Shown here in pieces: positions 17,327 through 26,312 of a stretch of 64,000 nucleotides of DNA (the first letter of the stretch is position 1; every line of letters starts with the position of its first letter). Both the position numbers and the translations under genes were made by a program. This stretch comes from Oribacterium sp. WCC10 (GTDB taxonomy: Bacteria > Bacillota > Clostridia > Lachnospirales > Lachnospiraceae), in contig NZ_FOPH01000004.1 of assembly GCF_900113415.1 (NCBI RefSeq), forward strand, positions 124,001-188,000. Direction: 5' to 3'. The notes under the pieces were generated by a model that was not told the DNA's origin, made no database searches, and saw only the letters and a program-made list of their open reading frames with translations.

Positions 17327-17373
17327 TCACCAAATATTGTTTTGAACTTCGTGTCAAACACTACATCTTGTGT
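17327..17373 (-). promoter_or_regulatory. Tandem NrdR boxes and likely nrdD promoter
   Basis: Box 1 at 17327-17342 is TCACCAAATATTGTTT (12 of 16 to ACACWATATATWGTGT); box 2 at 17358-17373 is ACACTACATCTTGTGT (a near-palindrome). Their start-to-start distance is 31 bp, three helical turns, the arrangement known for NrdR operators. A TTGACA on the minus strand (17352-17357) lies in the linker, with a weak TATTTG -10 candidate overlapping box 1. Confidence 0.8.
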
Positions 17374-17636
17374 ATAGATAAAATATACTACTATTTCAGG
17401 CTAAATGAAACAGCAAAAGCAAAAAAGTCATTTTTTTGTAAAAAACGTAGAATTTTGCGCTCTTCACTCTTACTTATAGAACCACGTGATTTCAGCTGTT
17501 TTTAATATCAGAATCCCGTAGTTAAAGGACTTTCCCGTCAACTCACTAAATCACGGCTGTTTTGTTAATTTTGCTGTCTTGATTTTATATTCTTAAGTGT
17601 TCAGTTAATTTTTCTTTTTGAGCTTATGGGTTATAA
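17374..17636. other. Non-coding A/T-rich gap between nrdD promoter and metQ terminator
   Basis: No open frame with a ribosome-binding site and no convincing hairpin was seen. Together with 17221-17326 (nrdD leader) and 17673-17894 (metQ 3' side) it makes a 674-bp intergenic region. Confidence 0.5.
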
Positions 17637-17672
17637 CACAAAAATCCCCACGCAGTCAACCTGCGTGGGGAT
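17637..17672 (-). terminator. Terminator of the metNIQ unit
   Basis: Perfect stem ATCCCCACGCAG / CTGCGTGGGGAT with loop GTTGA, followed on the minus strand by TTTTTGTG. It lies ~220 bp past the metQ stop. Confidence 0.85.
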
Positions 17673-17894
17673 AGAAAATATCATATTAAGAACACCATAT
17701 ATTGTATATCCGGTCATCTACGACATAATATACTGTGATTATAATCTTTGACCCGTATCATCCGAAAAAAGACCGGTGTCTATAACCATACTACATATTG
17801 TGCATCTGCTGCATCAATAGCATACAGATATATCACGCTCAAACGTAACACAAAAGCCAATCATACATATAGTGTTGTACAGCCGGCTAATGAA

Positions 17895-18842
17895 TCACTT
17901 GATAGGGATTACGCCGCCTTCATATGTGTTGTTGATATAATCTGTAATTTCCTGTGACTGAAGAACCTCAACAAGCTTCTTTGCCCACTCAGAATCAGCA
18001 TCTGCTTCTGATACAGCTACAATGTTGGCATAAGTCTGAGCTGCCTCTGAAGAAGCATCCTCCTGAGCAAGGGCATCTGATGGCTTGAAACCTGCATCGA
18101 TAGCGTAATTTCCGTTCATGCATGCGAAATCAACTGACTCAATTGAACGTGGAATCTGAGCAGCCTCAACCTCAAGGATCTCAACCTTGTGAGGATTCTC
18201 AACGATATCCTGCTTTGTAGCAGTGAGACCTACACCATCCTTAAGTGTGATAACACCCTGAGCCTGAAGAAGCTGAAGTGCACGTGCCTCATTTGTAGTA
18301 TCATTAGGAACTGCAATCTGAGCCCCGTCATCGATATTCGCAAGGTCGTTTGACTTTCCTGCATAGATTCCGAACGGCTCATAGTGTACAACGCCTACTG
18401 ATGTAACGTGAGTATTGTTCTCGGCATTGAAATCATCAAGATATGGCTGGTGCTGGAAATAGTTAGCCTGAAGCTCACCCTGATCTACAGCAAGGTTTGG
18501 CTGAACATAATCATTGTAAACAACTACCTCTATGTTGATGCCTGCTGCCTTAAGAGCATCCTTAGCTGCTTCAAGTATCTCAGCGTGCGGGCTCGGTGTA
18601 GCACCGATCTTGATGTCTACAGGCTCCTCAAGAGGTGTGATGTCTCCGTCAGCTGTCTCTTTCTTCTCGTCAGCAGCCTTTGTCTCCTCAGCCTTTGTCT
18701 CCTCTGCTGCGGCTGTTGTTTCAGCTGCTGCCTCTGTCTTTGCTGCTTCTGTCGCAGCAGTTGCAGAGCTTGATGAACCGCAGCCTGCAAGTGATGCTGC
18801 TGCAAGTAATGCCGCAAGTGTTACTGCAAGATTTTTCTTCAT
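17895..18842 (-). CDS. metQ: Methionine-binding lipoprotein MetQ
   Basis: Substrate-binding component of the D/L-methionine ABC importer. Signal peptide with lipobox LAGC (lipid-modified Cys21), an Ala/Glu/Thr low-complexity linker (~25-70), then the NlpA fold with IKIGATPSPHAEILEAAK, NLAVDQGELQANYFQHQPYL and IAVPNDTTNEARAL. Start is ATG 18842 after GGAGGG; the upstream in-frame ATG lies in that SD itself. Third gene of metNIQ, separated from metI by ~200 bp containing two hairpins, an arrangement that could raise the dose of the binding protein. Confidence 0.95.
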   Translation of the reverse strand: MKKNLAVTLAALLAAASLAGCGSSSSATAATEAAKTEAAAETTAAAEETKAEETKAADEKKETADGDITPLEEPVDIKIGATPSPHAEILEAAKDALKAAGINIEVVVYNDYVQPNLAVDQGELQANYFQHQPYLDDFNAENNTHVTSVGVVHYEPFGIYAGKSNDLANIDDGAQIAVPNDTTNEARALQLLQAQGVITLKDGVGLTATKQDIVENPHKVEILEVEAAQIPRSIESVDFACMNGNYAIDAGFKPSDALAQEDASSEAAQTYANIVAVSEADADSEWAKKLVEVLQSQEITDYINNTYEGGVIPIK

Positions 18843-18906
18843 AATGATTTCCCTCCTCATTTATCTGCATCATAACCCGTCGTTTTTCAGAACAGTTTAT
18901 GCTGCA

Positions 18907-18957
18907 TGTCAGGTTCAAATCTGCCCTGACAGAATTCTTCGGATAGTCTCTCCGAAT
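18907..18957 (-). other. Two hairpins in the metI-metQ intercistronic region
   Basis: TGTCAGG/CCTGACA (18907-18931) and ATTCTTCGGA/TCCGAAT (18935-18957). They lie between the metI stop and metQ start, without T-tracts. They could protect or attenuate the transcript. No S-box (SAM-I) core was recognised. Confidence 0.4.
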
Positions 18958-19049
18958 ACCTCGCCTTGATAAACAGGCATGTTCCTCTATCTTAGGTCAA
19001 TGTTCTATATAAACATTAACATAAAATACCATATCAGAGTGTCAAAGCC

Positions 19050-19712
19050 TCAGCTTCTGATTCTCTTATCCGTTGCTCTTGAAAGCCTCATCCAGAGTTC
19101 CTGAATGATCTGCACAAGCACTACCAGTACTACAACTGCCACCATCATGATGTCTGTCTTATAACGATAGTAACCATAGTTAAGGGCAATGGCTCCGAGT
19201 CCTCCGCCTCCGACAAAACCTGCCATAGCCGAATAGCTGAGAATTGTTGTGATACAGATTGCGGCGCCCACAAGAAGGCTTGGCTTAGCTTCAGGTATAA
19301 GAACCTTTGTAATGATCTGCCAGTTGCTGGCTCCCATGGATTTAGCCGCCTCTATGACTCCGGCGCTAACTTCCTTTAAGGAAGACTCCACCATACGTCC
19401 GATGTAAGGAGCCGACGCTATGATAAGCGGCGGAATGATAGCCTTTGGTCCCAGTGTAGTTCCCACAAGAAGCTTGGTAAGCGGAAGTACCATAACAAGC
19501 AGAATAAGAAACGGTATGGATCTGAAAATATTGATGATAACGCCAAGCACCGTATGAACCGGACTGCACGGAGCTATGCCATCCTTATCGGTAACAACAA
19601 GTATGACACCGAGCGGAATGCCTATGAGATATGATATGGCACTGGAAATAAGTGTCATATAAATGGTCGCCCAGGTTTCCTCAAGATACATGGAAATTGA
19701 TGCAGCATCCAT
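19050..19712 (-). CDS. metI: Methionine ABC transporter permease
   Basis: Five-helix MetI permease of 220 residues. The EAA coupling loop EAAKSMGASNWQIITKVLIPEA, which contacts MetN, is at about residues 121-142 and the C-terminal part has SYSAMAGFVGGGGLG, both characteristic. The ATG overlaps the metN TGA by one base, indicating translational coupling. Confidence 0.95.
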   Translation of the reverse strand: MDAASISMYLEETWATIYMTLISSAISYLIGIPLGVILVVTDKDGIAPCSPVHTVLGVIINIFRSIPFLILLVMVLPLTKLLVGTTLGPKAIIPPLIIASAPYIGRMVESSLKEVSAGVIEAAKSMGASNWQIITKVLIPEAKPSLLVGAAICITTILSYSAMAGFVGGGGLGAIALNYGYYRYKTDIMMVAVVVLVVLVQIIQELWMRLSRATDKRIRS

Positions 19713-20737
19713 CAGTCCACCTCCTCAAAAATGATATCATTGGTTCTAAGATACTGTTTAATTTTATCAGCATCCTCCTCTTTATCCGGAAGTTCTATGA
19801 TCATCTGTCCGACAGCCTTTCCTTCTACCTCTTTTGTATTGGCAAACAGGATATTTACCGGGATCTTACAGCTTAATGTCATATCCGATATTATGGGCTG
19901 ATGCGCAGAATGTCCGTCAAATACTATACGTATCTTTTTATTGCCGCCTTCCCCGAAAATCACCGGTCTTGCAGAATCAGCATCTCCGTCCCCAAGTATA
20001 AGTCTTCTTCCTATCTCTGTTTTAGGATTGTTAAATACTTCCGACACAGGGCCGCTCTCTGCGATGTGACTGTGATCAATGATGGCAACCGAATCACATA
20101 TAGCCTCAATAACTGACATCTGGTGAGTAATGACTATAACTGTAACTCCCATCTCTTCATTTATCTTTTTAAGAAGATCGAGTATCTGTGTTGTGGTTTT
20201 AGGATCCAGTGCTGATGTTGCTTCATCGCAAAGCAACACTTTGGGATTGGTGGCAAGAGCTCTTGCGATAGCCACCCTCTGCTTCTGACCTCCGGAAAGC
20301 TGTGCCGGATAGTTCTTGACTCTTTCCTCAAGTCCTACCATCTTAAGAAGCTCCATAGCTCTTTCTCTTGCCTGCTTCTTATCAACTCCGGCTATCTCCA
20401 GTGGAAATGTTACATTATTAAGAAGATTTCTCTGATCAAGAAGATTGAACTGTTGGAATATCATACCCATATTTCTTCTTGCTTCACGAACTTCCTTGTC
20501 CGAAAGGTCGCCGAGGGACTTTCCCTCGAAGATAACCTTTCCGCTGGTAGGAATCTCAAGGTAGTTGATACACCTTACAAGTGTAGATTTACCCGCACCG
20601 GAAAGTCCGATGATTCCCTGAATCGAACCCTCCTTTATATCCAGATTGATGTCATCAAGAGCCACTACATCCCCGGAACTTGTATGGAATGCTTTGCCCA
20701 TGTTAACCAATCGGATGATATTGTCACCCTTTGCCAT
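19712..20737 (-). CDS. metN: Methionine ABC transporter ATP-binding protein
   Basis: ATPase of the methionine importer. Walker A GLSGAGKST, Q-loop, signature LSGGQKQR, Walker B VLLCDEATSALD and the H-loop are present, followed by a C-terminal NIL regulatory domain (~255-341) that in this family binds methionine and inhibits transport. Start is ATG 20737 with GGGAGG 6 nt upstream (341 aa); the frame runs 17 codons further up. First gene of metNIQ. Confidence 0.96.
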   Translation of the reverse strand: MAKGDNIIRLVNMGKAFHTSSGDVVALDDINLDIKEGSIQGIIGLSGAGKSTLVRCINYLEIPTSGKVIFEGKSLGDLSDKEVREARRNMGMIFQQFNLLDQRNLLNNVTFPLEIAGVDKKQARERAMELLKMVGLEERVKNYPAQLSGGQKQRVAIARALATNPKVLLCDEATSALDPKTTTQILDLLKKINEEMGVTVIVITHQMSVIEAICDSVAIIDHSHIAESGPVSEVFNNPKTEIGRRLILGDGDADSARPVIFGEGGNKKIRIVFDGHSAHQPIISDMTLSCKIPVNILFANTKEVEGKAVGQMIIELPDKEEDADKIKQYLRTNDIIFEEVD

Positions 20738-20989
20738 TAAATCCTCCCAAAATGTGATTTTATTCATGAATCGCGGGCTCGACGTCATTTACCCACCATT
20801 CCTTTATATCATCGGCTTTATTACCTCAGTGATAATCAGTATGTCGTTATAATTAAGGGAAATAAAAAAAGCTTCAAATATGAATTAGATTCTAGTATAT
20901 GAAATGTCTATAATCAATTATGTAAAAGCGATAATGAGCTATAAACAGAAGCTATAGCAGAAATTCTGATGTTATGAAATGGACACTCT

Positions 20990-21164
20990 TGTCCTGCTTG
21001 AATTCTTCCTTTGCGGAGGATGAGGCGCCAGGCGCCACTGGTGTCTGCTTAACGCGGGTGCACAACGTCCACTGAACGTTGGCTTTGCACCGACCGAAGT
21101 GGAACGAAAACGAAGAGGAGCGGAGATTGAACCCCCTGGGGTCAAGCGACGCCTCTGCTTCGGT
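20990..21164. other. GC-rich, strongly structured patch beside tRNA-Leu copy 1
   Basis: About 175 bp clearly richer in G+C than its surroundings. Inverted repeats include GACCGAAG (21090) with CTTCGGTC (21158), GGTGCA with TGCACC around AACGT/ACGTT, and GGCGCC-A-GGCGCC. One arm reads GGGGTTCAATCTCCGC on the minus strand, resembling a tRNA T-arm, but no tRNA folds from it. Frames through it are open but have no start signals. It looks like a repeat or mobile-element remnant rather than a gene. Confidence 0.5.
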
Positions 21165-21202
21165 CAAAAAAAGAGTTCTCTTGCTAAGCAAGAGAACTCT
21201 TT
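21165..21202 (-). terminator. Terminator of tRNA-Leu copy 1
   Basis: Minus strand AAGAGTTCTCTTGCT / AGCAAGAGAACTCTT stem followed by seven T residues, 9 bp beyond the tRNA 3' end. Confidence 0.9.
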
Positions 21203-21209
21203 ACATTTA

Positions 21210-21306
21210 ATGCGGAGGATGGGACTTGAACCCACACGTCCTACCGGACACAAGATCCTTAGTCTTGCCTGTCTGCCAATTTCAGCACCTCCGCGCGACT
21301 CGTATA
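21210..21306. repeat. 97-bp perfect direct repeat, left copy
   Basis: Covers the whole tRNA-Leu(AAG) plus 12 bp of its 5' flank (GCGACTCGTATA on the plus strand). Identical to 38684-38780 and in the same orientation; the two bracket ~17.4 kb that holds the pel operon. Confidence 0.95.
21211..21294 (-). tRNA. tRNA-Leu, anticodon AAG (copy 1)
   Basis: 84 nt class II tRNA. Acceptor GCGGAGG pairs with CCTCCGC followed by discriminator A; anticodon stem CAAGA/TCTTG encloses loop CTAAGGA, giving anticodon AAG; long variable arm GTCC-GGTA-GGAC; T-loop TTCAAGT. CCA is not encoded. A second identical gene lies at 38685-38768. Confidence 0.95.
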
Positions 21307-21425
21307 TATTAGCAATTGAATGCTCTTCTGTCAACAAACTTTTCAAAAAAAATCATCACCCCCGGGTAAGTACACAAGTTCAGCCAATGCCTTTATTGAA
21401 ATGCCTATCAAAGCTTTTACCTGAC

Positions 21426-21518
21426 CGGATTTTCGACGAGAAGCATCAACTTCCTTTGAAAATCCGTGCCACGATGCCGTAAGCTCCGAGGAAACGCTGA
21501 TATAATCAGTGTTTCCTC
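21426..21518 (-). other. Hairpins downstream of the pel operon
   Basis: GGATTTTC/GAAAATCC (21430-21466 region) and a 14-bp stem GAGGAAACGCTGAT / ATCAGTGTTTCCTC with a 3-nt loop (21488-21518), ~55 bp after the last stop of the operon. No T-tract follows on the minus strand, so these may be RNA-stability or weak termination elements. Confidence 0.5.
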
Positions 21519-21573
21519 AGATATTTCATTCATTGGCTGAACCGTTACCACACCCCTTTTCTCTACTCTCCTA

Positions 21574-22980
21574 TCAGTTCTTTTCCCTCATATAATGATA
21601 TATAAGCTGAACATCACCTACAAACTCCTTTGTATCCTCAGAGTCTATGGCAAGCTTTATATGATCTTCAGCTTTATAATCCGTGATAGATACCCCTATA
21701 TAAAATTCATCCTTAATCTCCTTAATATATGGAATGCTCACCCGCGCCGTCATATCTTCATCTGCAGTAAGTTTTCTCAGGTCAAATTGAAGTCCCTGCC
21801 AGAATATCTGTTTTTTATCCTTATCAAAAACAGATACCGTAACCGGCCAATCAAAGAAAAATCCTGCATTACCTGCATTTCTGAAAGACACATCAAGATT
21901 TATTGTATTCTTTGAGAAGTCGTATCTGGCCTTGAGATTTGACACATATATCCTGTAACCCATTCTCTTCACTATGGAATCCAAAGCTGTAGAATATTTC
22001 TCATCTGTAAGGTCCGGAACCATCGGTCCGATGAAGGTCATCTGTGAATCCGAAATATCCTGAAGCACTTCTCCGAGATCTGTTCCCAGCATCTCATCCA
22101 TAGCTATACCACTTGTGAATTCTCCTCCAACCGGAGCTGTCATACCTATATTTGGAGCTGTCAACAGATTCAAGTTCTTTCCTTTGGTATCCTGGGCTCC
22201 TCCCTCGTTGATCCACTGAAGCCACTCATCGGTATCAGTATGATCCCCAACCATATCATTGAAAACCCCCATTCCTCCGGTAACACAGAAATCGTAGTTT
22301 CTTCTTGCCATTAGTCTATCATTGGTAAAATTCTGAGAGTATAATTCGGCATACTGTTGACAGATGTCCGCTGACGGCATCAGAGACCTTCCACTGTTAT
22401 CAGTAGCATGCCATTCACCCCAGTGTCCAAGACTTCCTAACTGTACAAAAGAAACAAAATAGTCTTTCTTGCAATAATCAGCTAATGCTTCTATTGCTCT
22501 TGTATGATACTTAATAAATACTTTGTCTTCATAATCCGGAGAATACCCTTTCCCCAGTTCTGTATCATAGAAGTAACCTGTTCCTGTCTTTTCATACAGC
22601 CATCCCGGAATATCCATATGTTCCACATCTCCCGGAACATCACAGACAAATCTTAGAACAGCGTGTTTTTTTTCCTTTTTCCATCTGTCTATATTGTATC
22701 TTTTCTCGAGCCCTTCTATGTCATAAACTCCATCCTCCGGCTCCCACTCTGACCATTTGACAGGAATATATACAAGCTTTGTTTTCTCACATAATTCAAC
22801 ATTGGCCCCATCAGGTGCAAAACCCATGAGAGGATTGTCTGTCAATGTATAGTCCGGAGAATACTTAACCTCAAAATTAAGATCTGATCTATGAGCCATA
22901 TAATATAGAATGCTTCCTATCAGAACTGCAAGCACCAGGATTATGACGTATTGAATGGCATAGCTTTTACTTTTATCCAT
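21574..22980 (-). CDS. DUF4832-type membrane-anchored protein, possible glycoside-hydrolase fold
   Basis: 468 residues with an N-terminal TM anchor (~9-27) and an extracellular domain. NPLMGFAP, KWSEWEPEDGVYDIEGLE and FVQLGSLGHWGEWH resemble the TIM-barrel part of DUF4874/DUF4832 proteins, and the C-terminal ~100 residues look like a beta-sandwich. Activity is unproven. Its ATG overlaps the DUF4956 stop by 8 nt, so it is the last gene of the pel-CotH operon. In Pseudomonas PelA carries hydrolase and deacetylase domains together; here the deacetylase is a separate gene, so this protein is a candidate for the hydrolase part. That is inference only. Confidence 0.7.
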   Translation of the reverse strand: MDKSKSYAIQYVIILVLAVLIGSILYYMAHRSDLNFEVKYSPDYTLTDNPLMGFAPDGANVELCEKTKLVYIPVKWSEWEPEDGVYDIEGLEKRYNIDRWKKEKKHAVLRFVCDVPGDVEHMDIPGWLYEKTGTGYFYDTELGKGYSPDYEDKVFIKYHTRAIEALADYCKKDYFVSFVQLGSLGHWGEWHATDNSGRSLMPSADICQQYAELYSQNFTNDRLMARRNYDFCVTGGMGVFNDMVGDHTDTDEWLQWINEGGAQDTKGKNLNLLTAPNIGMTAPVGGEFTSGIAMDEMLGTDLGEVLQDISDSQMTFIGPMVPDLTDEKYSTALDSIVKRMGYRIYVSNLKARYDFSKNTINLDVSFRNAGNAGFFFDWPVTVSVFDKDKKQIFWQGLQFDLRKLTADEDMTARVSIPYIKEIKDEFYIGVSITDYKAEDHIKLAIDSEDTKEFVGDVQLIYHYMREKN

Positions 22981-23656
22981 TATATTCCCCGTTATACTGA
23001 ATCAGGCTTACATCCTTGACTCCCGGAAGAGCATCAATCTTCTCAACAAAAGGCATATTCTCCTGCTTTGACATAAGCTCTACAGTCAGTTCAGTATTTC
23101 CTTTTCTCATGGTCTTTGACTTTATCTGATACTTGTGATTGCCAAACTGCTTAAGAATGTCTGCTCCTGTTTCCTCACCTTCATAATGAATCACCAGGAT
23201 ATATATGACACCCTCTTTCTTCTTTATAAAGAAATGTCTCACGAGGATATACATTACCAGCATGGTAATTAATGCAAGAGGATATATACGTGCAGCCACT
23301 ATGATTCCTATAGATATTGACCAGAAAACATACAGGAGATCTACAGGATCCTTGATGGCAGTCCTGTAACGAACGATGGACAATGCACCAACCATTCCAA
23401 GAGATATAACTATATTACTGCTGATAGCAAGTGTCAGTGCGCAAGGAAGAATAGTCATCCCCACCAGTGTCATTGCAAATGAAGATGAATAGACAACCCC
23501 GCCATAATATTTTCTGTAAATTCGCTGTATCAGAAGTCCCAGGAGAATAGCAACTATCATAGCCGTAATAGTTGTAATGATAAAATCCAGTGTTATTCCG
23601 TTACTGGCTGTAAAAGCCTCCAGTGCCGACCTTTTAAAATAATCTTTAGCATTCAT
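22973..23656 (-). CDS. DUF4956 family membrane protein
   Basis: Three to four TM helices in the first ~150 residues, with the family stretch SIVRYRTAIKDPVDLLYVFW in a cytoplasmic loop, then a ~70-residue soluble C-terminal domain. Known from comparative genomics to sit beside VTC-domain and CotH genes; molecular role unknown. ATG 23656 is chosen because GGAGGG lies 8 nt upstream (227 aa). It follows the VTC gene by 59 bp. Confidence 0.8.
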   Translation of the reverse strand: MNAKDYFKRSALEAFTASNGITLDFIITTITAMIVAILLGLLIQRIYRKYYGGVVYSSSFAMTLVGMTILPCALTLAISSNIVISLGMVGALSIVRYRTAIKDPVDLLYVFWSISIGIIVAARIYPLALITMLVMYILVRHFFIKKKEGVIYILVIHYEGEETGADILKQFGNHKYQIKSKTMRKGNTELTVELMSKQENMPFVEKIDALPGVKDVSLIQYNGEYNG

Positions 23657-23715
23657 CTCAAACCCTCCATCCCACATTATTGCGGGCTATGTAATTCTTT
23701 ATATAGACTTTATCC

Positions 23716-24480
23716 TTAAAATATATGCCAGTTTTTCTCTGCAAACCTGCCACAGTTCTTACTTATACCGGCTGTAACATCAGTAAGTTGGTGAGCAGCG
23801 TCATAGCACGACACGTATTTCGAAAAAGCGACAAACTCCTGTCCGTCAGTCGGAAGCAATTCACTGATTATCTGAGGCAAAAACTCCGTATACTTAACCT
23901 CCAGTACTTCCACACCCTCATCTATGGCAGGAAGTTTAGGAAGAGTTTCGTCAAATATATCGAAACTTCCTACTGCGGCAGCGACTTCACTGTCAAATGT
24001 TATCCTGACAGTTCCCTCATCAAGGATAAGGGGCAGTCTCTTATAGTCAACGATGACCTTAGGTCTCAGAAGATTAGTTAAGCATTCCACATAGAATTCC
24101 TTACAAAGGTTTTCTTTCTTTTCAAGCAGAAAGCCGTAATCCCCTGCCATTATCCTTTCAAATTCTTCTCTCGTGATATCTGCCATTTCTTTGAATATAT
24201 AGCTTCCGCTCTTTTTCTTTCTTTCAAGCGATATCTTTGCATCACTATAGTTATATATCCTTATACGCCATTTCTTTCTTGCATATACTCCCATGAGCTT
24301 CTGATTATATGCAGTATTCTTATAATCATCAAAGTACAGGCTCCTTATCTCATACCCGTCCTCTTTAGCATGTTTATCAAGGTGCAGAAAAGGTGCCAGT
24401 CTTCTTCTGAGAAGCTCACCCTCACTATGGGAAATCAAGTATTTCCACTCATTTCTATATATATCTTTTGGCTTCTCCAT
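23716..24480 (-). CDS. VTC-domain (polyphosphate polymerase-type) protein
   Basis: 254 residues from ATG 24480 (GGAGA upstream; the longer frame starts in the CotH gene). Resembles the VTC catalytic tunnel domain: RNEWKYLIS, RSLYFDDYKNTAYNQK, KWRIRIYNYSDAKISLERKKK with its cluster of basic residues, and EVKYTEFLP near the end. In yeast the VTC domain makes polyphosphate from ATP; bacterial relatives are mostly uncharacterised. Lies between CotH and DUF4956 genes, forming a recurring module here attached to pel genes. Confidence 0.82.
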   Translation of the reverse strand: MEKPKDIYRNEWKYLISHSEGELLRRRLAPFLHLDKHAKEDGYEIRSLYFDDYKNTAYNQKLMGVYARKKWRIRIYNYSDAKISLERKKKSGSYIFKEMADITREEFERIMAGDYGFLLEKKENLCKEFYVECLTNLLRPKVIVDYKRLPLILDEGTVRITFDSEVAAAVGSFDIFDETLPKLPAIDEGVEVLEVKYTEFLPQIISELLPTDGQEFVAFSKYVSCYDAAHQLTDVTAGISKNCGRFAEKNWHIF

Positions 24481-24503
24481 TATTCTATCTCCGTATTCTG
24501 GAA

Positions 24504-26312
24504 CTAATTCATGATTGATTTTTCCACTGTTCCATCCTCTCTTATATAGAAGCAAAGCACTCCACGAACAGTAGTCTTCTTTTCTGTGTTGTAAAACTCA
24601 TAGGCTTCCTGTGTAAGTCCGGTTCCGTTGTCGCTCTTCGCCGTCACCTTAACAAAATACTGTCCCGGCGAAAGCTTACCTGCAGAAAAAACTGTTTCTT
24701 TAATGTCCGTTTCCTTTGCCTTTACGGTACTGAAATCCCATGAATCTGATATTTCCACATCATAAGAAACATTTCCGTTAAGACAATAGGACTCATCCCA
24801 GTTAACATGCAGCTCTCCGTCCTTGATTTCCGGTTCATTTATATGGAAAGGAGCCGGTGTTTCCAATGAGTCATAGTAGGCATAGTAATTTCTGTCTATC
24901 TGTTCAGGTATCTTTAAAATCAGGTTATCATAGTTATCCTGCGTCACTCTTGCATAAGCCATATCAGGCGCATCATACAGATACCTTTTTACTTTCTTTG
25001 CCATCTTCTTTACTTTTATAAAAACATTTGCAGAAGACAGTTCAGAATCATGCAGCTCTTTTATTCTTTCGCTAAGTTCATCCACACAATGCTGATCCTT
25101 AAGCATACGGCTGAATAGAACAGAATCCGTATACAGATATATACCCTTCTCCCATCCCGGTGTATAATCCGCATCCTTAAGTTCTTTATAGTCCTCACGA
25201 AGAGCGCCGTCATTATCCCATGGGATAAAATAAAACCTGTCTGAGCCCGTAGGACTGTAGATATAAAAATTCTCTGTATCCGTATCCTTGTTATCCATTA
25301 GAATATTGAACGCCATAAAAGTATAAATATTATCCTCATCAAAATAGGTTTTCACTATATCCCTGATACTAATTTCAGGATCATTCACAGCATCGAGCAT
25401 TTTTATGAGACTGCTGTAATCATCGCTCCCCTTTGCCTCCAGAAGCTCTTCAAATTTCTTTTGATCGTATCCTGAACTTGTGGGTTGCATGATCACATCG
25501 CTGTGCCGGCCGAAATCAAAGTTTTCCGCCTTGTACAGTTCTCCCGATCCGTCAAGTCTTCTGTTGTTAAGGTACCTTTTATTTATAGCCTCCACCATTG
25601 TGTATAGACCATAGTCCACAAACAGGTCTCCGTATTCCGACTGTTCATCTCTGACATACAGATGAACAAACCTGGTTCTCGTTGACAAGAGTTCATCTAT
25701 ATCAGTTAAAAGGTCATAGCACAGCTTGTTTGTAAATCTGAAAGGATCCGTAAAACTTTTTGAAAGTATAAATGTCTTTATTCCCGACACATTGCCACTT
25801 CCCGGATTAATCTTTATACGATAGCTTTTCTGCTGCCTTTTTGATGATTTTTCTCCCGAAAGCCTTACCGTGGCATTGGCAGACATGTTTCCATACCCGA
25901 AGGCATCTGAAGTAGGTCCGTCATCATTTCCAAACTGAACAAGTGCGTCACAGTAATACGGTTCTTCGCCCCGTTCTTCATACCAGGAAAGCTCATGTTC
26001 ATTGATTTCTTCCCAGCTGTGTTTCCCATCTCCGCTATTCTGCTGTTCTCCGACAGTCAGATACATGACATCTTTAGCAAACGGTTCATCGTAAAGTGCA
26101 TCATAGTCCTTCACCGAAAGCAATGCATCCTTTGATGCCTTTTCATAGAAGTCCTGTGGAAAGGCCCAATATAAAAATCTGTCTATTAGGCTTTCCTCAC
26201 TGTTTTCTTTTGTTTGATTTTCTGATGTGACATTTGCAGTATTGCATCCTGATAGCACGGAAGCTGTCAAAAGCAATGCCATGATGCTTTTAATTATATT
26301 ATTATTTTTCAT
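24504..26312 (-). CDS. CotH-kinase family lipoprotein 1
   Basis: Secreted, membrane-anchored protein of 602 residues with lipobox LSGC (Cys23). The CotH domain (~60-430) shows RLSGEKSSKRQQKSYRI, a NILMDNKDTDTENFYIY catalytic loop and the metal-binding IPWDNDGALRED. A fibronectin-like beta-sandwich (~490-580) follows. CotH proteins are Fam20C-like protein kinases of the spore coat and, in other contexts, secreted surface proteins. Start ATG overlaps the stop of CotH 2 (ATGA); AAGGA lies upstream. Probably a duplication of the upstream gene. Confidence 0.88.
   Translation of the reverse strand: MKNNNIIKSIMALLLTASVLSGCNTANVTSENQTKENSEESLIDRFLYWAFPQDFYEKASKDALLSVKDYDALYDEPFAKDVMYLTVGEQQNSGDGKHSWEEINEHELSWYEERGEEPYYCDALVQFGNDDGPTSDAFGYGNMSANATVRLSGEKSSKRQQKSYRIKINPGSGNVSGIKTFILSKSFTDPFRFTNKLCYDLLTDIDELLSTRTRFVHLYVRDEQSEYGDLFVDYGLYTMVEAINKRYLNNRRLDGSGELYKAENFDFGRHSDVIMQPTSSGYDQKKFEELLEAKGSDDYSSLIKMLDAVNDPEISIRDIVKTYFDEDNIYTFMAFNILMDNKDTDTENFYIYSPTGSDRFYFIPWDNDGALREDYKELKDADYTPGWEKGIYLYTDSVLFSRMLKDQHCVDELSERIKELHDSELSSANVFIKVKKMAKKVKRYLYDAPDMAYARVTQDNYDNLILKIPEQIDRNYYAYYDSLETPAPFHINEPEIKDGELHVNWDESYCLNGNVSYDVEISDSWDFSTVKAKETDIKETVFSAGKLSPGQYFVKVTAKSDNGTGLTQEAYEFYNTEKKTTVRGVLCFYIREDGTVEKSIMN

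Noticed and set aside
18408-18969. Long plus-strand ORFs opposite metQ (121 and 145 aa)
   Set aside because: They mirror the Ala/Glu-rich metQ leader and have low-complexity Ser/Cys/Ala runs; shadows of metQ.
20738-20950. SAM-I (S-box) riboswitch before metN
   Set aside because: None of the S-box core motifs could be found in the leader on the minus strand.
20952-21191. 79-aa minus-strand ORF in the GC-rich patch
   Set aside because: No Shine-Dalgarno, lies across hairpins and a terminator, and has an unnatural composition.
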